From Nitrospirota bacterium (GTDB taxonomy: Bacteria; Nitrospirota; UBA9217), in assembly GCA_020052615.1 (NCBI GenBank), contig JAGVOT010000031.1:1-64000 (forward strand): a stretch of 64,000 bases of DNA, read 5' to 3'. Shown in pieces: positions 36,522 to 46,978 of this stretch. Positions within the stretch are counted from its first letter, which is position 1, and each line of letters begins with the position of its first letter. The position numbers were made by a program, and so were the translations under genes. The notes beneath the pieces were generated by a model. The model had not been told where the DNA came from. It saw only the letters and a program-made list of their open reading frames with translations, and made no database searches.

Positions 36522-38012
36522 ATGTTGAACAAAAAACGCTTCTATTTATCCACCGCATTCATTCTCATGGTCGGCGTGTTCGTCGGCCTTGCTCTCTCGT
36601 CGCGTCTCGACCTCACCTCGCCGCTCGCGGCCAAGAACCAGGTGTCGTCACGGTCCGTCGAGACGTTGTCCCAGCTGTCCGAGGCGCTCTCCGAGGTTGC
36701 CGGGGTGGCCACGCCGTCGGTGGTGAATATTTCAACGACGCGGTTGATCAAACAGAGCGAGCAGGCGTTCGATTTTTTTGATGATCCTTTCTTTCGCCGG
36801 TTCTTCGGCGATCAGGCCCCCCATCCGAATATTCCGAAAGAACACAAGGAGCAGAGCCTTGGTTCCGGTGTGATCGTGTCCGAGGACGGCTACATCGTCA
36901 CGAACAACCATGTCATCGAGAAATCCCAGGAGATCAAGGTCCTGCTGTCGAACAAACGGGATTACAAGGCCAAGCTCATCGGCGCCGACCCCAAGACCGA
37001 CCTTGCGGTCATCAAGATCGAGGCAAAGGGCCTGACGGCGCTGCCCTGGGGCGATTCGAACAAGCTCCGCGCCGGCGAGATCGTGTTCGCCATCGGGAAC
37101 CCCTTCGGCCTGAACCAGACCGTGACCATGGGGGTCATCGGCGCCGTGGGACGCGCCAACGTGGGCATAGCGGACTACGAGGACTTCATTCAGACCGATG
37201 CCGCCATCAATCCCGGCAATTCGGGAGGAGCGTTGATCAATGCGAGGGGCGAGCTCGTCGGGATCAATACCGCCATCGTTTCGCGGACCGGCGGATACCA
37301 GGGGATCGGCTTTGCCGTTCCGAGCAGCATGGCGAAACAGGTGATGGACAGCCTGATCAAGTACAAGAAGGTGGTCCGCGGCTGGCTCGGCGTGAGCATT
37401 CAGGAGGTCACTTCGGACCTTGCCGAGGAGTTCGGCGTAACGGACCTGAAGGGCGCGATCGTGAGCGGCGTGATGAAGGAGAGCCCTGCCGAGAAGGCCG
37501 GGATCAAGCAGGGAGACGTTCTCCTCCAGTTCAACGGCAAGGACGTGGAGGACACCGGCCATCTCCGCAACATGGTGTCCCAGTCCCCCATCGGATCGAA
37601 GGTCAAGGTGAAGCTGTTCCGGAAGAAGAAAGAGATGGAGGTCGAGGTCACGATCGCCGAACTGCCCAAGAAACTGGGCGAAGCCGCCATGGAGGAAGGT
37701 CCCGGCGAGGACCAGGAGGAGAGCAACGCCCTTTCGGGCGTAACGGTACGCGAACTTACGCCCGAACTGGCCAAGCGCTTTGGCATCAAGGAGGGAACCG
37801 CCGGCGTGATCGTTTCCAAGATCGACCCGGGCAGCAAGGCCTTCGAGGCAGGCATCCGGCCGGGAGACATCGTCATGCAGATCAACCAGAAGGACGTCGC
37901 GTCGATCGAAGACTACAAGAATGCCGTCCTGAAGTTGAAGTCCAAGGAGAGGATCCTGCTGCTCATCCGCCGGAAGGGAGAAGACCTGTTCCTGACGATC
38001 CGGCCCGAGTAG
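36522..38012 (+). CDS. htrA: Periplasmic serine protease Do (HtrA/DegP family)
   Basis: The start chosen is ATG 36522 after GGGAGG, giving 496 residues. A signal/anchor (FILMVGVFVGLALSS) leads into a trypsin-fold protease with His in TNNHVIEK, Asp in DPKTDLAVIKI and Ser in NPGNSGGALIN. Two PDZ domains follow (GWLGVSIQEVT and GVTVRELTPEL starts). It degrades or refolds damaged envelope proteins. Confidence 0.96.
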   Translation: MLNKKRFYLSTAFILMVGVFVGLALSSRLDLTSPLAAKNQVSSRSVETLSQLSEALSEVAGVATPSVVNISTTRLIKQSEQAFDFFDDPFFRRFFGDQAPHPNIPKEHKEQSLGSGVIVSEDGYIVTNNHVIEKSQEIKVLLSNKRDYKAKLIGADPKTDLAVIKIEAKGLTALPWGDSNKLRAGEIVFAIGNPFGLNQTVTMGVIGAVGRANVGIADYEDFIQTDAAINPGNSGGALINARGELVGINTAIVSRTGGYQGIGFAVPSSMAKQVMDSLIKYKKVVRGWLGVSIQEVTSDLAEEFGVTDLKGAIVSGVMKESPAEKAGIKQGDVLLQFNGKDVEDTGHLRNMVSQSPIGSKVKVKLFRKKKEMEVEVTIAELPKKLGEAAMEEGPGEDQEESNALSGVTVRELTPELAKRFGIKEGTAGVIVSKIDPGSKAFEAGIRPGDIVMQINQKDVASIEDYKNAVLKLKSKERILLLIRRKGEDLFLTIRPE

Positions 38013-38074
38013 ATTTCCCGGCCGGGATGTACGCGCAGCGACCTGACCCGGACAATCCGGAACAAGAACGTAAT

Positions 38075-38253
38075 GTTGACAGGATTGCAGGATAACATCG
38101 AATACTATCCGCGGGGAGCTTCAATCCAGGAGCGAGCGATTAGCATGAGGTGACTCCTTGAGGATCGAAGGCCCCTGTCACGCCCGGGCGGGACCGCAGG
38201 GAGCTTCAATCCTTGAGTCGCATTTGTCTGTCAATCCTGTTGTCCTGTCAAGG
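38075..38253. repeat. Long inverted element with TTGACAGGAT arms and GGGAGCTTCAATCC direct repeats
   Basis: GTTGACAGGATTGCAGGATA (38075) faces TGTCAATCCTGTTGTCCTGT (38229). Inside are two direct copies of GGGAGCTTCAATCC (near 38116 and 38200). The gap 38013-38331 shows no gene and is probably the htrA transcript end. A related GGAGCTTCAA word follows the truncated kinase at 59795. Confidence 0.6.
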
Positions 38254-38331
38254 TCTTGTCCCTCGTCAGTTTTTCATTTCAGAATAAGAGGATTTTGATT
38301 CTTTTCGCAGCGAAAGGAGGTGAATGCATAT

Positions 38332-39351
38332 ATGGGACTTATTCTTATCCGCATCATATTTGTTTTTATCGGGACACTGCTGGGATACTATGTTTCGATG
38401 CAGCTCGACGAGCAGGTCGGCAGGACGGAGGGGATGGTCATCGGTTTTGCCGTTGCCATCAGCATCATCCTGACGGAGCTCTTGTTCCGGCGTGTGGCAC
38501 TCAAGGTCATCATCGGCGGCATCCTGGGATTCATCATCGGTCTTACCTCGGCCAATATCATTGCCGCCCCCTTGAAACTGGTGCCTCTGGAGCGGAGCAT
38601 CGTGAATTTCCTGGTCCTGCTCATGAACGCGTTCTTCGGCTACATGGGCGTTACCATCGGCATACGGGAAGGCGAGCGGTTCAACCCGTCGAACGTCAAG
38701 AAGCTCTTCAAGGGAGGGGCCGACGAAAACATCAAGCTCCTTGATACCAGCGTGATCATCGACGGAAGGATCGCCGATGTGTGCGAAACAGAGTTTCTCG
38801 ACGGCATTCTCATCGTCCCCCAGTTCATCCTGCAGGAGCTGCAGCACATCGCCGACTCGTCAGACTCGATGAAACGCGCCCGGGGCCGTCGCGGCCTCGA
38901 CATCCTCCACCGGATCCAGAAGATGGGCCATATGGAGGTCCGGATCACCGACGACGATTTTCCCAAGATCCGGGAGGTGGACAGCAAGCTCATCGCCCTT
39001 GCTAAGCGCATGGGGGCAAAGGTCATCACCAACGATTTCAACCTGAACAAGGTGGCGGAGCTCCAGGGTGTGACGGTACTGAACATCAACGACCTGTCGA
39101 ATGCCGTGAAGCCCGTGGCCCTGCCCGGCGAGACCATGCGGGTGTTCGTGCTGAAAGAAGGCAAGGAGGCCGGCCAGGGAGTCGCTTATCTTGACGACGG
39201 GACCATGATCGTCGTGGAGAACGGCAGAAGGTTCATCAACAAGAACGTGGAGGTCTCGGTCACCAGCGTGCTCCAGACCGCGGCGGGCAGGATGATCTTC
39301 ACCAAGCTCAAGGAGGATATGGAGCACGAGTTGCAGCACGCGGAGCGGTAA
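38332..39351 (+). CDS. PIN-TRAM domain membrane protein (YacL-like)
   Basis: The ATG at 38332 lies 11 bases after AGGAGG; a GTG at 38320 is too close to it. The 339-residue protein has four N-terminal membrane helices (1-110). A PIN nuclease domain follows from [15 protein letters not shown] to [12 protein letters not shown] (about 138-255), with its Asp cluster, and a TRAM RNA-binding domain ends the protein (about 275-330). The family resembles Bacillus YacL. The role is probably RNA turnover at the membrane. Confidence 0.9.
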   Translation: MGLILIRIIFVFIGTLLGYYVSMQLDEQVGRTEGMVIGFAVAISIILTELLFRRVALKVIIGGILGFIIGLTSANIIAAPLKLVPLERSIVNFLVLLMNAFFGYMGVTIGIREGERFNPSNVKKLFKGGADENIKLLDTSVIIDGRIADVCETEFLDGILIVPQFILQELQHIADSSDSMKRARGRRGLDILHRIQKMGHMEVRITDDDFPKIREVDSKLIALAKRMGAKVITNDFNLNKVAELQGVTVLNINDLSNAVKPVALPGETMRVFVLKEGKEAGQGVAYLDDGTMIVVENGRRFINKNVEVSVTSVLQTAAGRMIFTKLKEDMEHELQHAER

Positions 39352-39360
39352 ATCACACTC

Positions 39361-39457
39361 AAGAAGTCAGGAGTCGGAATTCAGGAGCCAGTAAGGAAGG
39401 CGCTGTCCTTTCCTGCCGTTCTTCTGAACCGCTGGCTTCTGTCCCCGAATTCTGGTT
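39361..39457. repeat. GTCAGGAGTCGGAATTCAGGAG array with inverse
   Basis: Direct words AGTCAGGAGTCGGAATTCAG are followed by the inverse GGCTTCTGTCCCCGAATTCTG. Same style as 25291-25389, in the PIN-TRAM to yebC gap. Confidence 0.65.
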
Positions 39458-39475
39458 TTAAAAAACGGAGGTTTC

Positions 39476-40228
39476 ATGTCAGGGCATTCAAAGTGGGCAA
39501 CAACAAAACATAAGAAGGCCGCGATCGACGCCAAGCGCGGCAAGATATTCACCAAGATCGGGAAGGAGATCACCGTGGCGGCACGGCTGGGAGGCGGCGA
39601 TCCCGACGGGAACCCCCGTCTTCGCACTGCCGTTGCCAATGCCAAGAGCGTCAGCATGCCGTCGGACAACATCAAGCGGGCGATACAGAAGGGAACGGGC
39701 GAACTGCCGGGCGTGGCGTACGAGGAGATCACCTACGAGGGATACGGCCCGAACGGCGTGGCGATCATCATCGAGGTCATGACGGACAACCGGAACCGCA
39801 CGGTCTCCGAGATCCGGCACACCATGGAAAAGCTCGGCAAGGGAATGGGCGAGAGCGGCTGCGTCTCGTGGATGTTCCATAAGAAGGGCTATATCGTCGT
39901 GGCGCGCGCCAAGGCCGATGAAGAGAAGCTCATGGGCCTGGCGCTCGACGCAGGGGCCGAGGACCTGCAGACCGAGGATGATAATTTCGTCATCACCACG
40001 CCGCCGAACGAATTCGAGAAGGTCAAGAAGGCATTGGAGGACGCCGGCGTTCCCCTCGAGGTCGCTGAGGTGACGATGCTCCCCCAGACCTACGTGAAGC
40101 TCGAAAAGGAAAAAGAAGCGGGCCAGATGCTTCGCCTCATGGAGGCCCTCGAGGACAACGACGATGTGCAGAACGTGTACGCGAACTTTGACATCCCCGA
40201 CGAAGTGATGAACGCGGTGGGGGCGTAG
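39476..40228 (+). CDS. yebC: YebC/PmpR family protein
   Basis: The 250-residue protein starts [23 protein letters not shown], the family hallmark, and contains [16 protein letters not shown]. This family was called a transcriptional regulator. Recent work on family members points to a role at the ribosome on proline-rich stretches (established elsewhere, not tested here). The location before ruvC is the usual one. Confidence 0.96.
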   Translation: MSGHSKWATTKHKKAAIDAKRGKIFTKIGKEITVAARLGGGDPDGNPRLRTAVANAKSVSMPSDNIKRAIQKGTGELPGVAYEEITYEGYGPNGVAIIIEVMTDNRNRTVSEIRHTMEKLGKGMGESGCVSWMFHKKGYIVVARAKADEEKLMGLALDAGAEDLQTEDDNFVITTPPNEFEKVKKALEDAGVPLEVAEVTMLPQTYVKLEKEKEAGQMLRLMEALEDNDDVQNVYANFDIPDEVMNAVGA

Positions 40229-40342
40229 GACCGAGAACCATGTCGTATTCAAAGCGTATGTATAGCGAACAATTCTAACGAACGGCAAACGACGACATTT
40301 TTTCATTTGGTCTTTGCATTTTGAGCTGTTAACGGGGGGACT

Positions 40343-40867
40343 ATGAGGGTTATGGGCATTGATCCGGGGACGCTCACGAGCGGGTACGGGATCGTCTCCG
40401 AGGAAGACCATAAGCTGTTCCATGTGGTGTCGGGCGGGATCAGCCCTTCGGCGAAGCAGCCCTTTCCGAAGCGGCTCAAGAAGATCTACGAGGAACTGGA
40501 AAAGATCATTGCAAAGTACAAGCCCCATGTCGTCGTGGTCGAGGACCTGTTCGTATCGAACAACATCAAGGCGGCGCTCAAGCTGGGCCACGCGCGGGGC
40601 GTTGCGATCCTTGCCGCAGTGAACGCGGGCCTTCCCGTGTTCGAGTACGCGCCGACCGAGGTGAAGCAGGCCGTGGTGGGCACCGGCAAGGCCGAAAAGA
40701 AACAGGTCCAGTTGATGGTCAAGGCCCTGCTGGACCTCCCGAAGGTGCCGCACCCTGCCGACGCGGCGGACGCCCTTGCCGCGGCCATCTGCCACATCCA
40801 TTCATCACGGATGCGCGAGATGCTGAAGAGCCCCTCGCCCTTCCGGGGGGCCGGCAGAACGCGATGA
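40343..40867 (+). CDS. ruvC: Holliday junction resolvase RuvC
   Basis: The 174-residue endonuclease has the four acidic residues of the active site: Asp7 in GIDPGTLTSGYG, Glu in VVVVEDLFVS, and two Asp in HPADAADALAAA. It cuts Holliday junctions moved by RuvAB. Its stop overlaps the ruvA start (ATGA). Confidence 0.97.
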   Translation: MRVMGIDPGTLTSGYGIVSEEDHKLFHVVSGGISPSAKQPFPKRLKKIYEELEKIIAKYKPHVVVVEDLFVSNNIKAALKLGHARGVAILAAVNAGLPVFEYAPTEVKQAVVGTGKAEKKQVQLMVKALLDLPKVPHPADAADALAAAICHIHSSRMREMLKSPSPFRGAGRTR

Positions 40868-41469
40868 TCGCCTGGCTTACGGGAAAACTGCAGAACAAGG
40901 CGGCGGACTCCGTCATCATCAATGTCGGCGGCGTGGGCTACCAGGTGGCGGTTCCCGTATCTACCCTCAACGCCATTGCCGGGCCCGGCGAAGACGTAAC
41001 GCTCCATATTCATACCCACGTTCGCGAGGATTCCCTCAGCCTCTACGGTTTCGGCACGGAACTGGAGAAGGACGTTTTCCTCCTTCTCATAGGCATTTCC
41101 GGCATCGGTCCGAAGCTTGCCCTGGCGGTCCTGTCGGGCCTTTCCGTGCAGGAACTCGTCGCGGCTATCCGCTCGTCCGATGATCCCAAGCTCTGCAGCA
41201 TACCCGGGATCGGGAAGAAGACTGCAGCGAGAATGTGCCTTGAGCTCAAGGACAAGGTCCTGCAGGTCCTGCCGGCTGAATCTCCGACCGCGCCCCGGCC
41301 CGCGGGAGCATCCCCGGGCATCTGGGATGACGCGGTATCGGCGCTGGTCAACCTGGGCTACAAGCGGCAGGTTGCCGAGGATGCGGTGAACAAGGCGCAG
41401 CAGGGACGCCCGGAGATCCCTATCGAAGAGCTGGTCCGGGAAGCATTAAGCATATTGAGGAAGCGATGA
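40864..41469 (+). CDS. ruvA: Holliday junction DNA helicase subunit RuvA
   Basis: The 201-residue protein has an N-terminal OB fold ([20 protein letters not shown]), two helix-hairpin-helix motifs ([36 protein letters not shown]) and a C-terminal RuvB-binding domain. It binds the four-way junction as a tetramer. Confidence 0.97.
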   Translation: MIAWLTGKLQNKAADSVIINVGGVGYQVAVPVSTLNAIAGPGEDVTLHIHTHVREDSLSLYGFGTELEKDVFLLLIGISGIGPKLALAVLSGLSVQELVAAIRSSDDPKLCSIPGIGKKTAARMCLELKDKVLQVLPAESPTAPRPAGASPGIWDDAVSALVNLGYKRQVAEDAVNKAQQGRPEIPIEELVREALSILRKR

Positions 41470-41524
41470 GGCCGGGGACAGATCATCAGAAGGCTCCACT
41501 CAGCAGACAAGAGACGACAGCCAT

Positions 41525-42544
41525 ATGCCTAAACGGATCATAACACCTGAGCAGGGCGAAGACGACATCCAGCTCGACCGCAGCCTCCGGCCGACCCGGT
41601 TCGACGACTTCGTGGGCCAGGACCGGATCAAGGACAACCTGTCCGTGTTCATCAATGCGGCGAAGGTACGGGGCGAGGCGCTGGACCATGTGCTCTTCTG
41701 CGGCCCGCCGGGCCTGGGCAAGACGACGCTGGCGAACATCATTGCCCACGAGCTCGGCGTCTCCCTGAAATCTACATCGGGCCCCGTGCTCGAGCGGGCA
41801 GGCGACCTTGCAGCGATCCTGACGAACCTGCAGCCCGGCGACGTGCTGTTCATCGACGAGATCCACCGCCTGAACCGCGTGGTGGAGGAGGTCCTCTATC
41901 CCGCCATGGAGGACTTCCAGCTCGACATCATCATCGGCCAGGGTCCCAGCGCCCGCTCCATCAAGCTCGACCTCCCGCGGTTCACCCTCGTCGGCGCCAC
42001 GACCCGCACCGGGCTGCTCACCTCGCCCCTCCGGGACCGCTTCGGCATCATCGACCGGCTCAATTTCTACGCTCCCGGGGAACTGCAAACGATCGTCAAG
42101 CGCTCGGCCGGCCTGCTCCGCATCGCCATCAATCAGGATGCCGCCGCGGAGATCGCGCGCCGTTCCCGGGGAACACCGCGCATCGTGAACCGTCTGCTCC
42201 GGCGCGTCAGGGATTTCGCGCAGGTCGCGGGAAACGACGGGATCACGGCCGAAGCGGTCGTCAGCGCCATGAAGCGGCTGGAGGTGGACGAAAAGGGATT
42301 CGATGAGATGGACCGGCGTCTGATGCTCTCGATCATCGACAAGTTCGAGGGGGGACCGGTGGGGCTCGAGACCCTCGCCGCGGCCCTGGGCGAGGAGAAG
42401 GACACCCTTGAGGATGTGTATGAACCGTACCTGATCCAGGAAGGGTTCCTGGACCGCACCCCGCGCGGCAGGCAGGCCACCAAGCTTGCCTACGAGTATT
42501 TCGGGAAGAAGAGAACAGCGCCGGGGCAGGACCGGCTGCTGTGA
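41525..42544 (+). CDS. ruvB: Holliday junction DNA helicase motor RuvB
   Basis: The 339-residue AAA+ ATPase has Walker [12 protein letters not shown], Walker [10 protein letters not shown], sensor 1 GATTRTG and the C-terminal winged helix ([18 protein letters not shown]). It completes the yebC-ruvCAB unit. Confidence 0.98.
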   Translation: MPKRIITPEQGEDDIQLDRSLRPTRFDDFVGQDRIKDNLSVFINAAKVRGEALDHVLFCGPPGLGKTTLANIIAHELGVSLKSTSGPVLERAGDLAAILTNLQPGDVLFIDEIHRLNRVVEEVLYPAMEDFQLDIIIGQGPSARSIKLDLPRFTLVGATTRTGLLTSPLRDRFGIIDRLNFYAPGELQTIVKRSAGLLRIAINQDAAAEIARRSRGTPRIVNRLLRRVRDFAQVAGNDGITAEAVVSAMKRLEVDEKGFDEMDRRLMLSIIDKFEGGPVGLETLAAALGEEKDTLEDVYEPYLIQEGFLDRTPRGRQATKLAYEYFGKKRTAPGQDRLL

Positions 42545-42556
42545 CCGATCAAGATC

Positions 42557-42651
42557 TTTGACAGGATCTCAGGATCAAATCCGATAACGTCAAAGGCCAT
42601 AGGGGCAAGGCAACGACATATCTGCCGTTATCCTGTTATGCCGTCAAAAAG
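42557..42651. repeat. TTGACAGGATCTCAGGATCA array with inverse
   Basis: Following ruvB, CTTTGACAGGATCTCAGGAT and CCGATAACGTCAAAGG face ATCTGCCGTTATCCTGTTAT and GCCGTCAAAAA. It may act as the ruv operon terminator. Confidence 0.5.
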
Positions 42652-42677
42652 CATTTATTATTTTCGGGGGAGCTGAA

Positions 42678-44300
42678 TTGAAAAAAGCGCGAAAAAGAGC
42701 AGAAACGTCCGGTGACGACCAAGTTCATCCGGCGGCAGAGGGCTCACGGCCATTCCTCTATTACCTGGTCGCGACGGCAATGATCTGCGGCGGCCTGGTC
42801 ATGGTCATCGAGATCCTGGGCTCCCGCGTCATCGGGCCTTTCTTCGGCGCGAGCCTTTTCGTCTGGACCTCGTTGATCACCGTGACCCTCGTGGCCCTTG
42901 CCGCGGGATATGCGGCGGGCGGCGTCCTCTCCGACCGAAAACCCTCACCGGCCTATCTGTACGGCATCATCCTTCTCTCGGGCGTGCTTACCCTGCTGGT
43001 GCCGGTGTTGAAAGGCGCGGTGCTCAAGGCCACCGTGTCCTGGGGACTCCGGACCGGCGCGTTTGCCAGCTCTCTCGCGCTCTTCGGCCCCGCCCTGTTC
43101 CTCCTCGGCTGCGTATCTCCCTATCTGGTCAGGATCGCTGCACGGGAGATGCGGAACATCGGGAGGACGGTCGGCGTGTTCTATGCCATTTCGACCGTGG
43201 GAAGTTTCGCGGGCACGGTGGTTACGGGGTTCGTGCTCATCGCCTATTTCGGGGTCAACGCGATCTTTACGGTCATCGGGACCCTGCTGATAGCGCTTGC
43301 TGCCGGATATTTCCTCTTCTTCCGCCGGAACGGGTTCGTCCTGCCTGTCCTGCTGCTCCCCTTTTTCCTGTATCTCCCCGTGGGGCCGGTCTCAAAGGTC
43401 CTGGCGAACGGCACACGGGTCACGAAGGTGTTCAGCAGGGACACGCACTACGGCAACCTCAAGGTCGTCGATTATGCTCTCGGCGAAAAACGTCACCGGG
43501 AACTGATGATCGACGGACTGATCCAGGGCGGGATGGATGTGAACGACCGCCAGTCCATCTATGAGTATGCCTATTATCTCGAGTTTCTTCCCTACGGCAT
43601 CAACCCGGCGGGGAAGAACTGTCTCGTCATCGGGCTGGGTGCAGGCCTCGTCCCGGTCTGGTACGAAGCGCGGGGCGTCAGGACCGACATCGTGGATATT
43701 GATCCCGACGTGGTGACCATCGCGAAGGATTACTTCGGCTTCCAGGTGTCCGGGGACGTCATCATCGCCGACGCGCGCTATTATCTCAATACCTCGTCCA
43801 AGCAGTATGACTATATCATCCTTGATGTGTTCAACGGAGATACGACGCCGGGACATATCCTGAGCCTTGAAGCGCTGGAGCTCGTCAAGGCGCGTCTCTC
43901 CGAAAAAGGCATTCTGGGGATCAACCTGATCGGCAGCCTGAAGCACGAGAATTTCATGACGGCCTCCATCATCAGGACCCTTGAAAGGGTCTTCCGGAAC
44001 GTGGACATCTATCCCAATTACGCCGTGGAAACGAGCGAAGGGGGCGGGAACATCACCGTGCTGGCCTACGACGCCGCGTTCAAGCCCTTTGACCGGAGGT
44101 CGGTTGACGGCCTGTACGTTCACCCCCAGGCCCGGAACGGCGTGGACCGCTTCCTCGGGAGGCCCTACAGGCTTCCGGCGGGCACGCCGGCGATGATACT
44201 GACCGATGATCACAATCCCATAGATTTCTACGACGTATGGCTCAAGGAGTGGGTCAGGAGGATGATCCTTGAAGGCGTTGATATGGATGTCCTCATATAA
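42678..44300 (+). CDS. Membrane protein with C-terminal spermidine-synthase-like domain
   Basis: The start is TTG 42678 after GGGGGAG. The 540-residue protein has about eight N-terminal helices, including GSRVIGPFFGASLFVWTSLI and GYAAGGVLSDR, followed by a SpeE-like domain from about 240. Its SAM-binding loop is LVIGLGAGLVPVWYE, then TDIVDIDPDV and a catalytic-type Asp in ILDVFNGDTTPGH. Such membrane-fused SpeE homologues are common in environmental bacteria. Whether they make polyamines is uncertain. Confidence 0.85.
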   Translation: MKKARKRAETSGDDQVHPAAEGSRPFLYYLVATAMICGGLVMVIEILGSRVIGPFFGASLFVWTSLITVTLVALAAGYAAGGVLSDRKPSPAYLYGIILLSGVLTLLVPVLKGAVLKATVSWGLRTGAFASSLALFGPALFLLGCVSPYLVRIAAREMRNIGRTVGVFYAISTVGSFAGTVVTGFVLIAYFGVNAIFTVIGTLLIALAAGYFLFFRRNGFVLPVLLLPFFLYLPVGPVSKVLANGTRVTKVFSRDTHYGNLKVVDYALGEKRHRELMIDGLIQGGMDVNDRQSIYEYAYYLEFLPYGINPAGKNCLVIGLGAGLVPVWYEARGVRTDIVDIDPDVVTIAKDYFGFQVSGDVIIADARYYLNTSSKQYDYIILDVFNGDTTPGHILSLEALELVKARLSEKGILGINLIGSLKHENFMTASIIRTLERVFRNVDIYPNYAVETSEGGGNITVLAYDAAFKPFDRRSVDGLYVHPQARNGVDRFLGRPYRLPAGTPAMILTDDHNPIDFYDVWLKEWVRRMILEGVDMDVLI

Positions 44301-44330
44301 GAGGAGCTGTCGCGTGCCCGGGCTATAACG

Positions 44331-44879
44331 ATGAACATCTTACTCCACATCTGCTGTGCTCCCTGCGCCATCTACCCGCTTTCCCGATTGCAGGAAGAAG
44401 GGTTCACCGTTCAGGGGTACTTCTACAATCCGAACATCCATCCCTACCTTGAATATCAGAAACGCCTGCAGACGCTGCGGGACTTCTCTGGCCGCGTGGG
44501 ACTGCCGATATCCTGCGATGAAGGATACGATCTCGACGATTTCCTTGTCCGTGTTGCCGGCAAGGGAACGGGCCGTTGCGAGCAGTGCTACCGGATGCGG
44601 CTCGATGCCGCTGCCGTGGAGGCCAGGAAGAAGGGGGTCGGCCTGTTCACCACATCGCTGCTCTACAGCAAACATCAGAAGCACGATCTCATCAGGGGCG
44701 TTGCAAAGGAAATGGCCTGGGAACAGGGGATAGAGTTCTACTATGAGGACTTCCGGTCCGGCTGGCGCGAGGGGATCATGGAGTCGAAGGCCATGGGCCT
44801 CTACCGCCAGCAGTACTGCGGGTGCATCTACAGCGAGCGGGAGCGATATTGCAGGACAGGAGCGGTGAAAGAAAAATGA
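44331..44879 (+). CDS. queH: Epoxyqueuosine reductase QueH
   Basis: The 182-residue protein is the cobalamin-independent enzyme for the last step of queuosine tRNA modification. Cys pairs that bind the [4Fe-4S] cluster and iron are visible: LLHICCAPC (5-13), CEQCYRMRL and YCGCIYS. Also present are YFYNPNIHPYLEY and TTSLLYSKHQ. Its stop overlaps the start of the next gene (ATGA). Confidence 0.95.
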   Translation: MNILLHICCAPCAIYPLSRLQEEGFTVQGYFYNPNIHPYLEYQKRLQTLRDFSGRVGLPISCDEGYDLDDFLVRVAGKGTGRCEQCYRMRLDAAAVEARKKGVGLFTTSLLYSKHQKHDLIRGVAKEMAWEQGIEFYYEDFRSGWREGIMESKAMGLYRQQYCGCIYSERERYCRTGAVKEK

Positions 44880-45478
44880 CCTGTGCGGGCAATCAAAAAG
44901 AATGGACACCGCGGCATCTGCATCTCTTCTGCTCTCTGCTGGTCGTTGCAGTGTTTGCGGGGAGCGCGTTCGAACGAAACAGCATATGGCAGGATCCCGT
45001 CTCGTTATGGGAAGACGCTGCGCGGAAGAGCCCCCGGACAGGAAGGATCTACAACAATCTCGGAGAGGCCTATCATAAGAAAGGACAGATAGCGAAAGCC
45101 CTTGAAAGTTACTATCAGGCGATCAGGGTAAGCCCCGCGTCATCGCTTGATGCCTATGGCAATATCGGCAGCATTTATGTGAGCATTGGTGAGTATGAAA
45201 AGGCCGTGCAGATCTTTTCACAGCTGCTCATGATCGACCAGAACGATGCGATGACCTATGCCAGTCGAGGTCATGCGTATCATCAACAAGGATCGTATGA
45301 GAGCGCGATCCAGGATTTCAGCAAGTCGCTGCTTCTTTCGCCGCGCCAGTCGACGGTCTATCTCTATCGAGGACTTAGTTACGAAAAGAGAGGCAACAGC
45401 TCGGCCGCCGATCAGGATTTTCGATCAGCGTGTGCGCTGGGAGAAGCCGGCGCTTGCACAAGATTCTTGAGCCAATAA
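44876..45478 (+). CDS. TPR protein with one membrane anchor
   Basis: The start at 44876 overlaps the queH stop by ATGA, giving 200 residues. One N-terminal helix (LFCSLLVVAVFAGSAF) precedes FERNSIWQDPVSLWEDAARKSP, then four TPR units (RIYNNLGEAYHKKGQIAKAL and following). The RN-xx-W...LW-x-DA...KSP linker is what joins the last membrane helix to the TPRs in TMTC/PMT-like proteins. This looks like the C-terminal part of that design as a free protein. A paralogue lies at 46979. Confidence 0.8.
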   Translation: MTCAGNQKEWTPRHLHLFCSLLVVAVFAGSAFERNSIWQDPVSLWEDAARKSPRTGRIYNNLGEAYHKKGQIAKALESYYQAIRVSPASSLDAYGNIGSIYVSIGEYEKAVQIFSQLLMIDQNDAMTYASRGHAYHQQGSYESAIQDFSKSLLLSPRQSTVYLYRGLSYEKRGNSSAADQDFRSACALGEAGACTRFLSQ

Positions 45479-45510
45479 CGAAATATGCCGGTACATTGAG
45501 TGCGTCTCCT

Positions 45511-46635
45511 ATGCCGAGGAATGATGGATCTCACGTGCAGATAAGAACAAAAAGAACGAACCTTGGCTCCCTTCCCGTACTTGTCGCATGCCTGTTGCCT
45601 TTTTCCGCTTTCGCCGGCGAGCAGATACGCGTTGTCATTGCCGACAACCAGCGGTCGGTGACCGTGTCTTCGCCGGGAGGCATGTCTGTCGTTGGCCTTG
45701 CTCAACGACAGACGGGCAAGCGCCTGACCGTTGCCGCTTCCTCGCTGGGGAATCAGCCGGCTCGTTTCAGGCCCCGAGGCGAGGCTCTCCACGTAAACGG
45801 GAAACAGTATCGTGGCGTGGTCGAGCTGAGGAAGAAAAAGGGAAATGTTCTCCGGGTTGTCAACGAACTGGACATAGAAGACTATCTCCTCGGGGTGGTC
45901 GCGGCGGAGATCCCGTCGGACTGGGAACGGGAGGCGCTCAAGGCGCAGGCAGTGGCATCGAGGACGTACGCGCTCTACCAGAAGCAGAACGCAGGCAGAC
46001 GGTCCTACCATATTCTCGCGACCGTGGACAGCCAGATGTACCTTGGCAAGCGGGGAGAACGGGTGCGCGCAACCGAAGCGGTTGAGGAGACGCGGGGCCT
46101 TGTCATCACGTACCGGGGCGATGTGATCCCCGCCTTCTACCATTCCAGCTGCGGCGGACACACGGAGAACGCCCTCGAGCTCTGGGGCATTGATGAGCCC
46201 TTTCTCAAGGGCGTTGACTGCGATTGCCAGAACATATCCAAGTACGGGATATGGGAAAAGCGATTCACCACGGCGGGCGTCATTCGCGCGCTGCGCAGGG
46301 AAGGCTTCCGGCTTGCCCATATCGGCAGCGTGGAAATGGGCGATGTGACGCCGGCCGGCCGGGTCAAAAATGTCATTTTTCGTAACGGGGGAGGTTCCAC
46401 GTCCGTGCCGGCCGAAACGATCAGGGCGGCCCTGGGATATTCAAATATCCCCAGCATATTTTTTGAACCTGAGCTTATCGACCAGGAGGTGGTGTTCTCG
46501 GGCAGGGGCCTCGGCCACGGCATCGGCCTTTGCCAATGGGGCGCAAAGGATATGGCCCGGAACGGAGCTGATTATAAGGCGATCATTTCCCATTATTATC
46601 CGGGGACCGCTGTCCTTCGCAAACAGGGTCTCTGA
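45511..46635 (+). CDS. SpoIID/LytB-domain secreted protein
   Basis: The start is uncertain; ATG 45511 keeps a full signal peptide (LGSLPVLVACLLPFSAFA). The roughly 374-residue protein has the SpoIID domain: DYLLGVVAAEIPSDWEREAL, KAQAVASRTYALYQ, YHSSCGGHTENALELWG and the ending GRGLGHGIGLCQWGAKDMA. In spore formers SpoIID is a lytic transglycosylase on denuded glycan. In Gram-negative bacteria the related proteins probably act on peptidoglycan too. It lies between two TPR genes. Confidence 0.9.
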   Translation: MPRNDGSHVQIRTKRTNLGSLPVLVACLLPFSAFAGEQIRVVIADNQRSVTVSSPGGMSVVGLAQRQTGKRLTVAASSLGNQPARFRPRGEALHVNGKQYRGVVELRKKKGNVLRVVNELDIEDYLLGVVAAEIPSDWEREALKAQAVASRTYALYQKQNAGRRSYHILATVDSQMYLGKRGERVRATEAVEETRGLVITYRGDVIPAFYHSSCGGHTENALELWGIDEPFLKGVDCDCQNISKYGIWEKRFTTAGVIRALRREGFRLAHIGSVEMGDVTPAGRVKNVIFRNGGGSTSVPAETIRAALGYSNIPSIFFEPELIDQEVVFSGRGLGHGIGLCQWGAKDMARNGADYKAIISHYYPGTAVLRKQGL

Positions 46636-46739
46636 TCATTGTCCTGCCCGGGCTCACAGAAAGTGAATGAACATCTCGTTCAGAACGGACGAAACAGGCG
46701 GAATAAACCGGGAAAACGTTACGTCTCGGTTTTAAATCT

Positions 46740-46890
46740 CCATTTATGATGCGGTTTCCCCCCGCGAGCATCGAAGCTCCCCGCAGCAAGCTACGGGGAA
46801 TGCGCTCGCTCCTCGATTCAACTGAGCGATTCACCGAGTTCCGCCGAAGTCCCCGCGCCTCGCTTATACGCGCCTCCTCCGGCTGAAAAT
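46740..46890. repeat. Dispersed CTCCCCGCAGCAAGCTACGGGGA repeat region
   Basis: The gap 46636-46978 has no gene. It contains the hairpin TCCCCG-CAGCAAGCTA-CGGGGA and GCGCTCGCTCCTCGATTC, words related in inverse to GGGGAGCTTCAATCC...GAGCGAGCGA at 38112. Confidence 0.5.
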
Positions 46891-46910
46891 TCCTGCCGTT
46901 TTGAGCAGAT

Positions 46911-46940
46911 TTGATTCGTCAGCAGTTTTTATGCTATAGT
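46911..46940 (+). promoter_or_regulatory. Sigma-70 promoter of second TPR gene
   Basis: TTGATT (46911-46916), 18-bp spacer, TATAGT (46935-46940). Confidence 0.55.
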
Positions 46941-46978
46941 CACACTATTCTCGGAATGGATAAAGGATGGGGACCTCA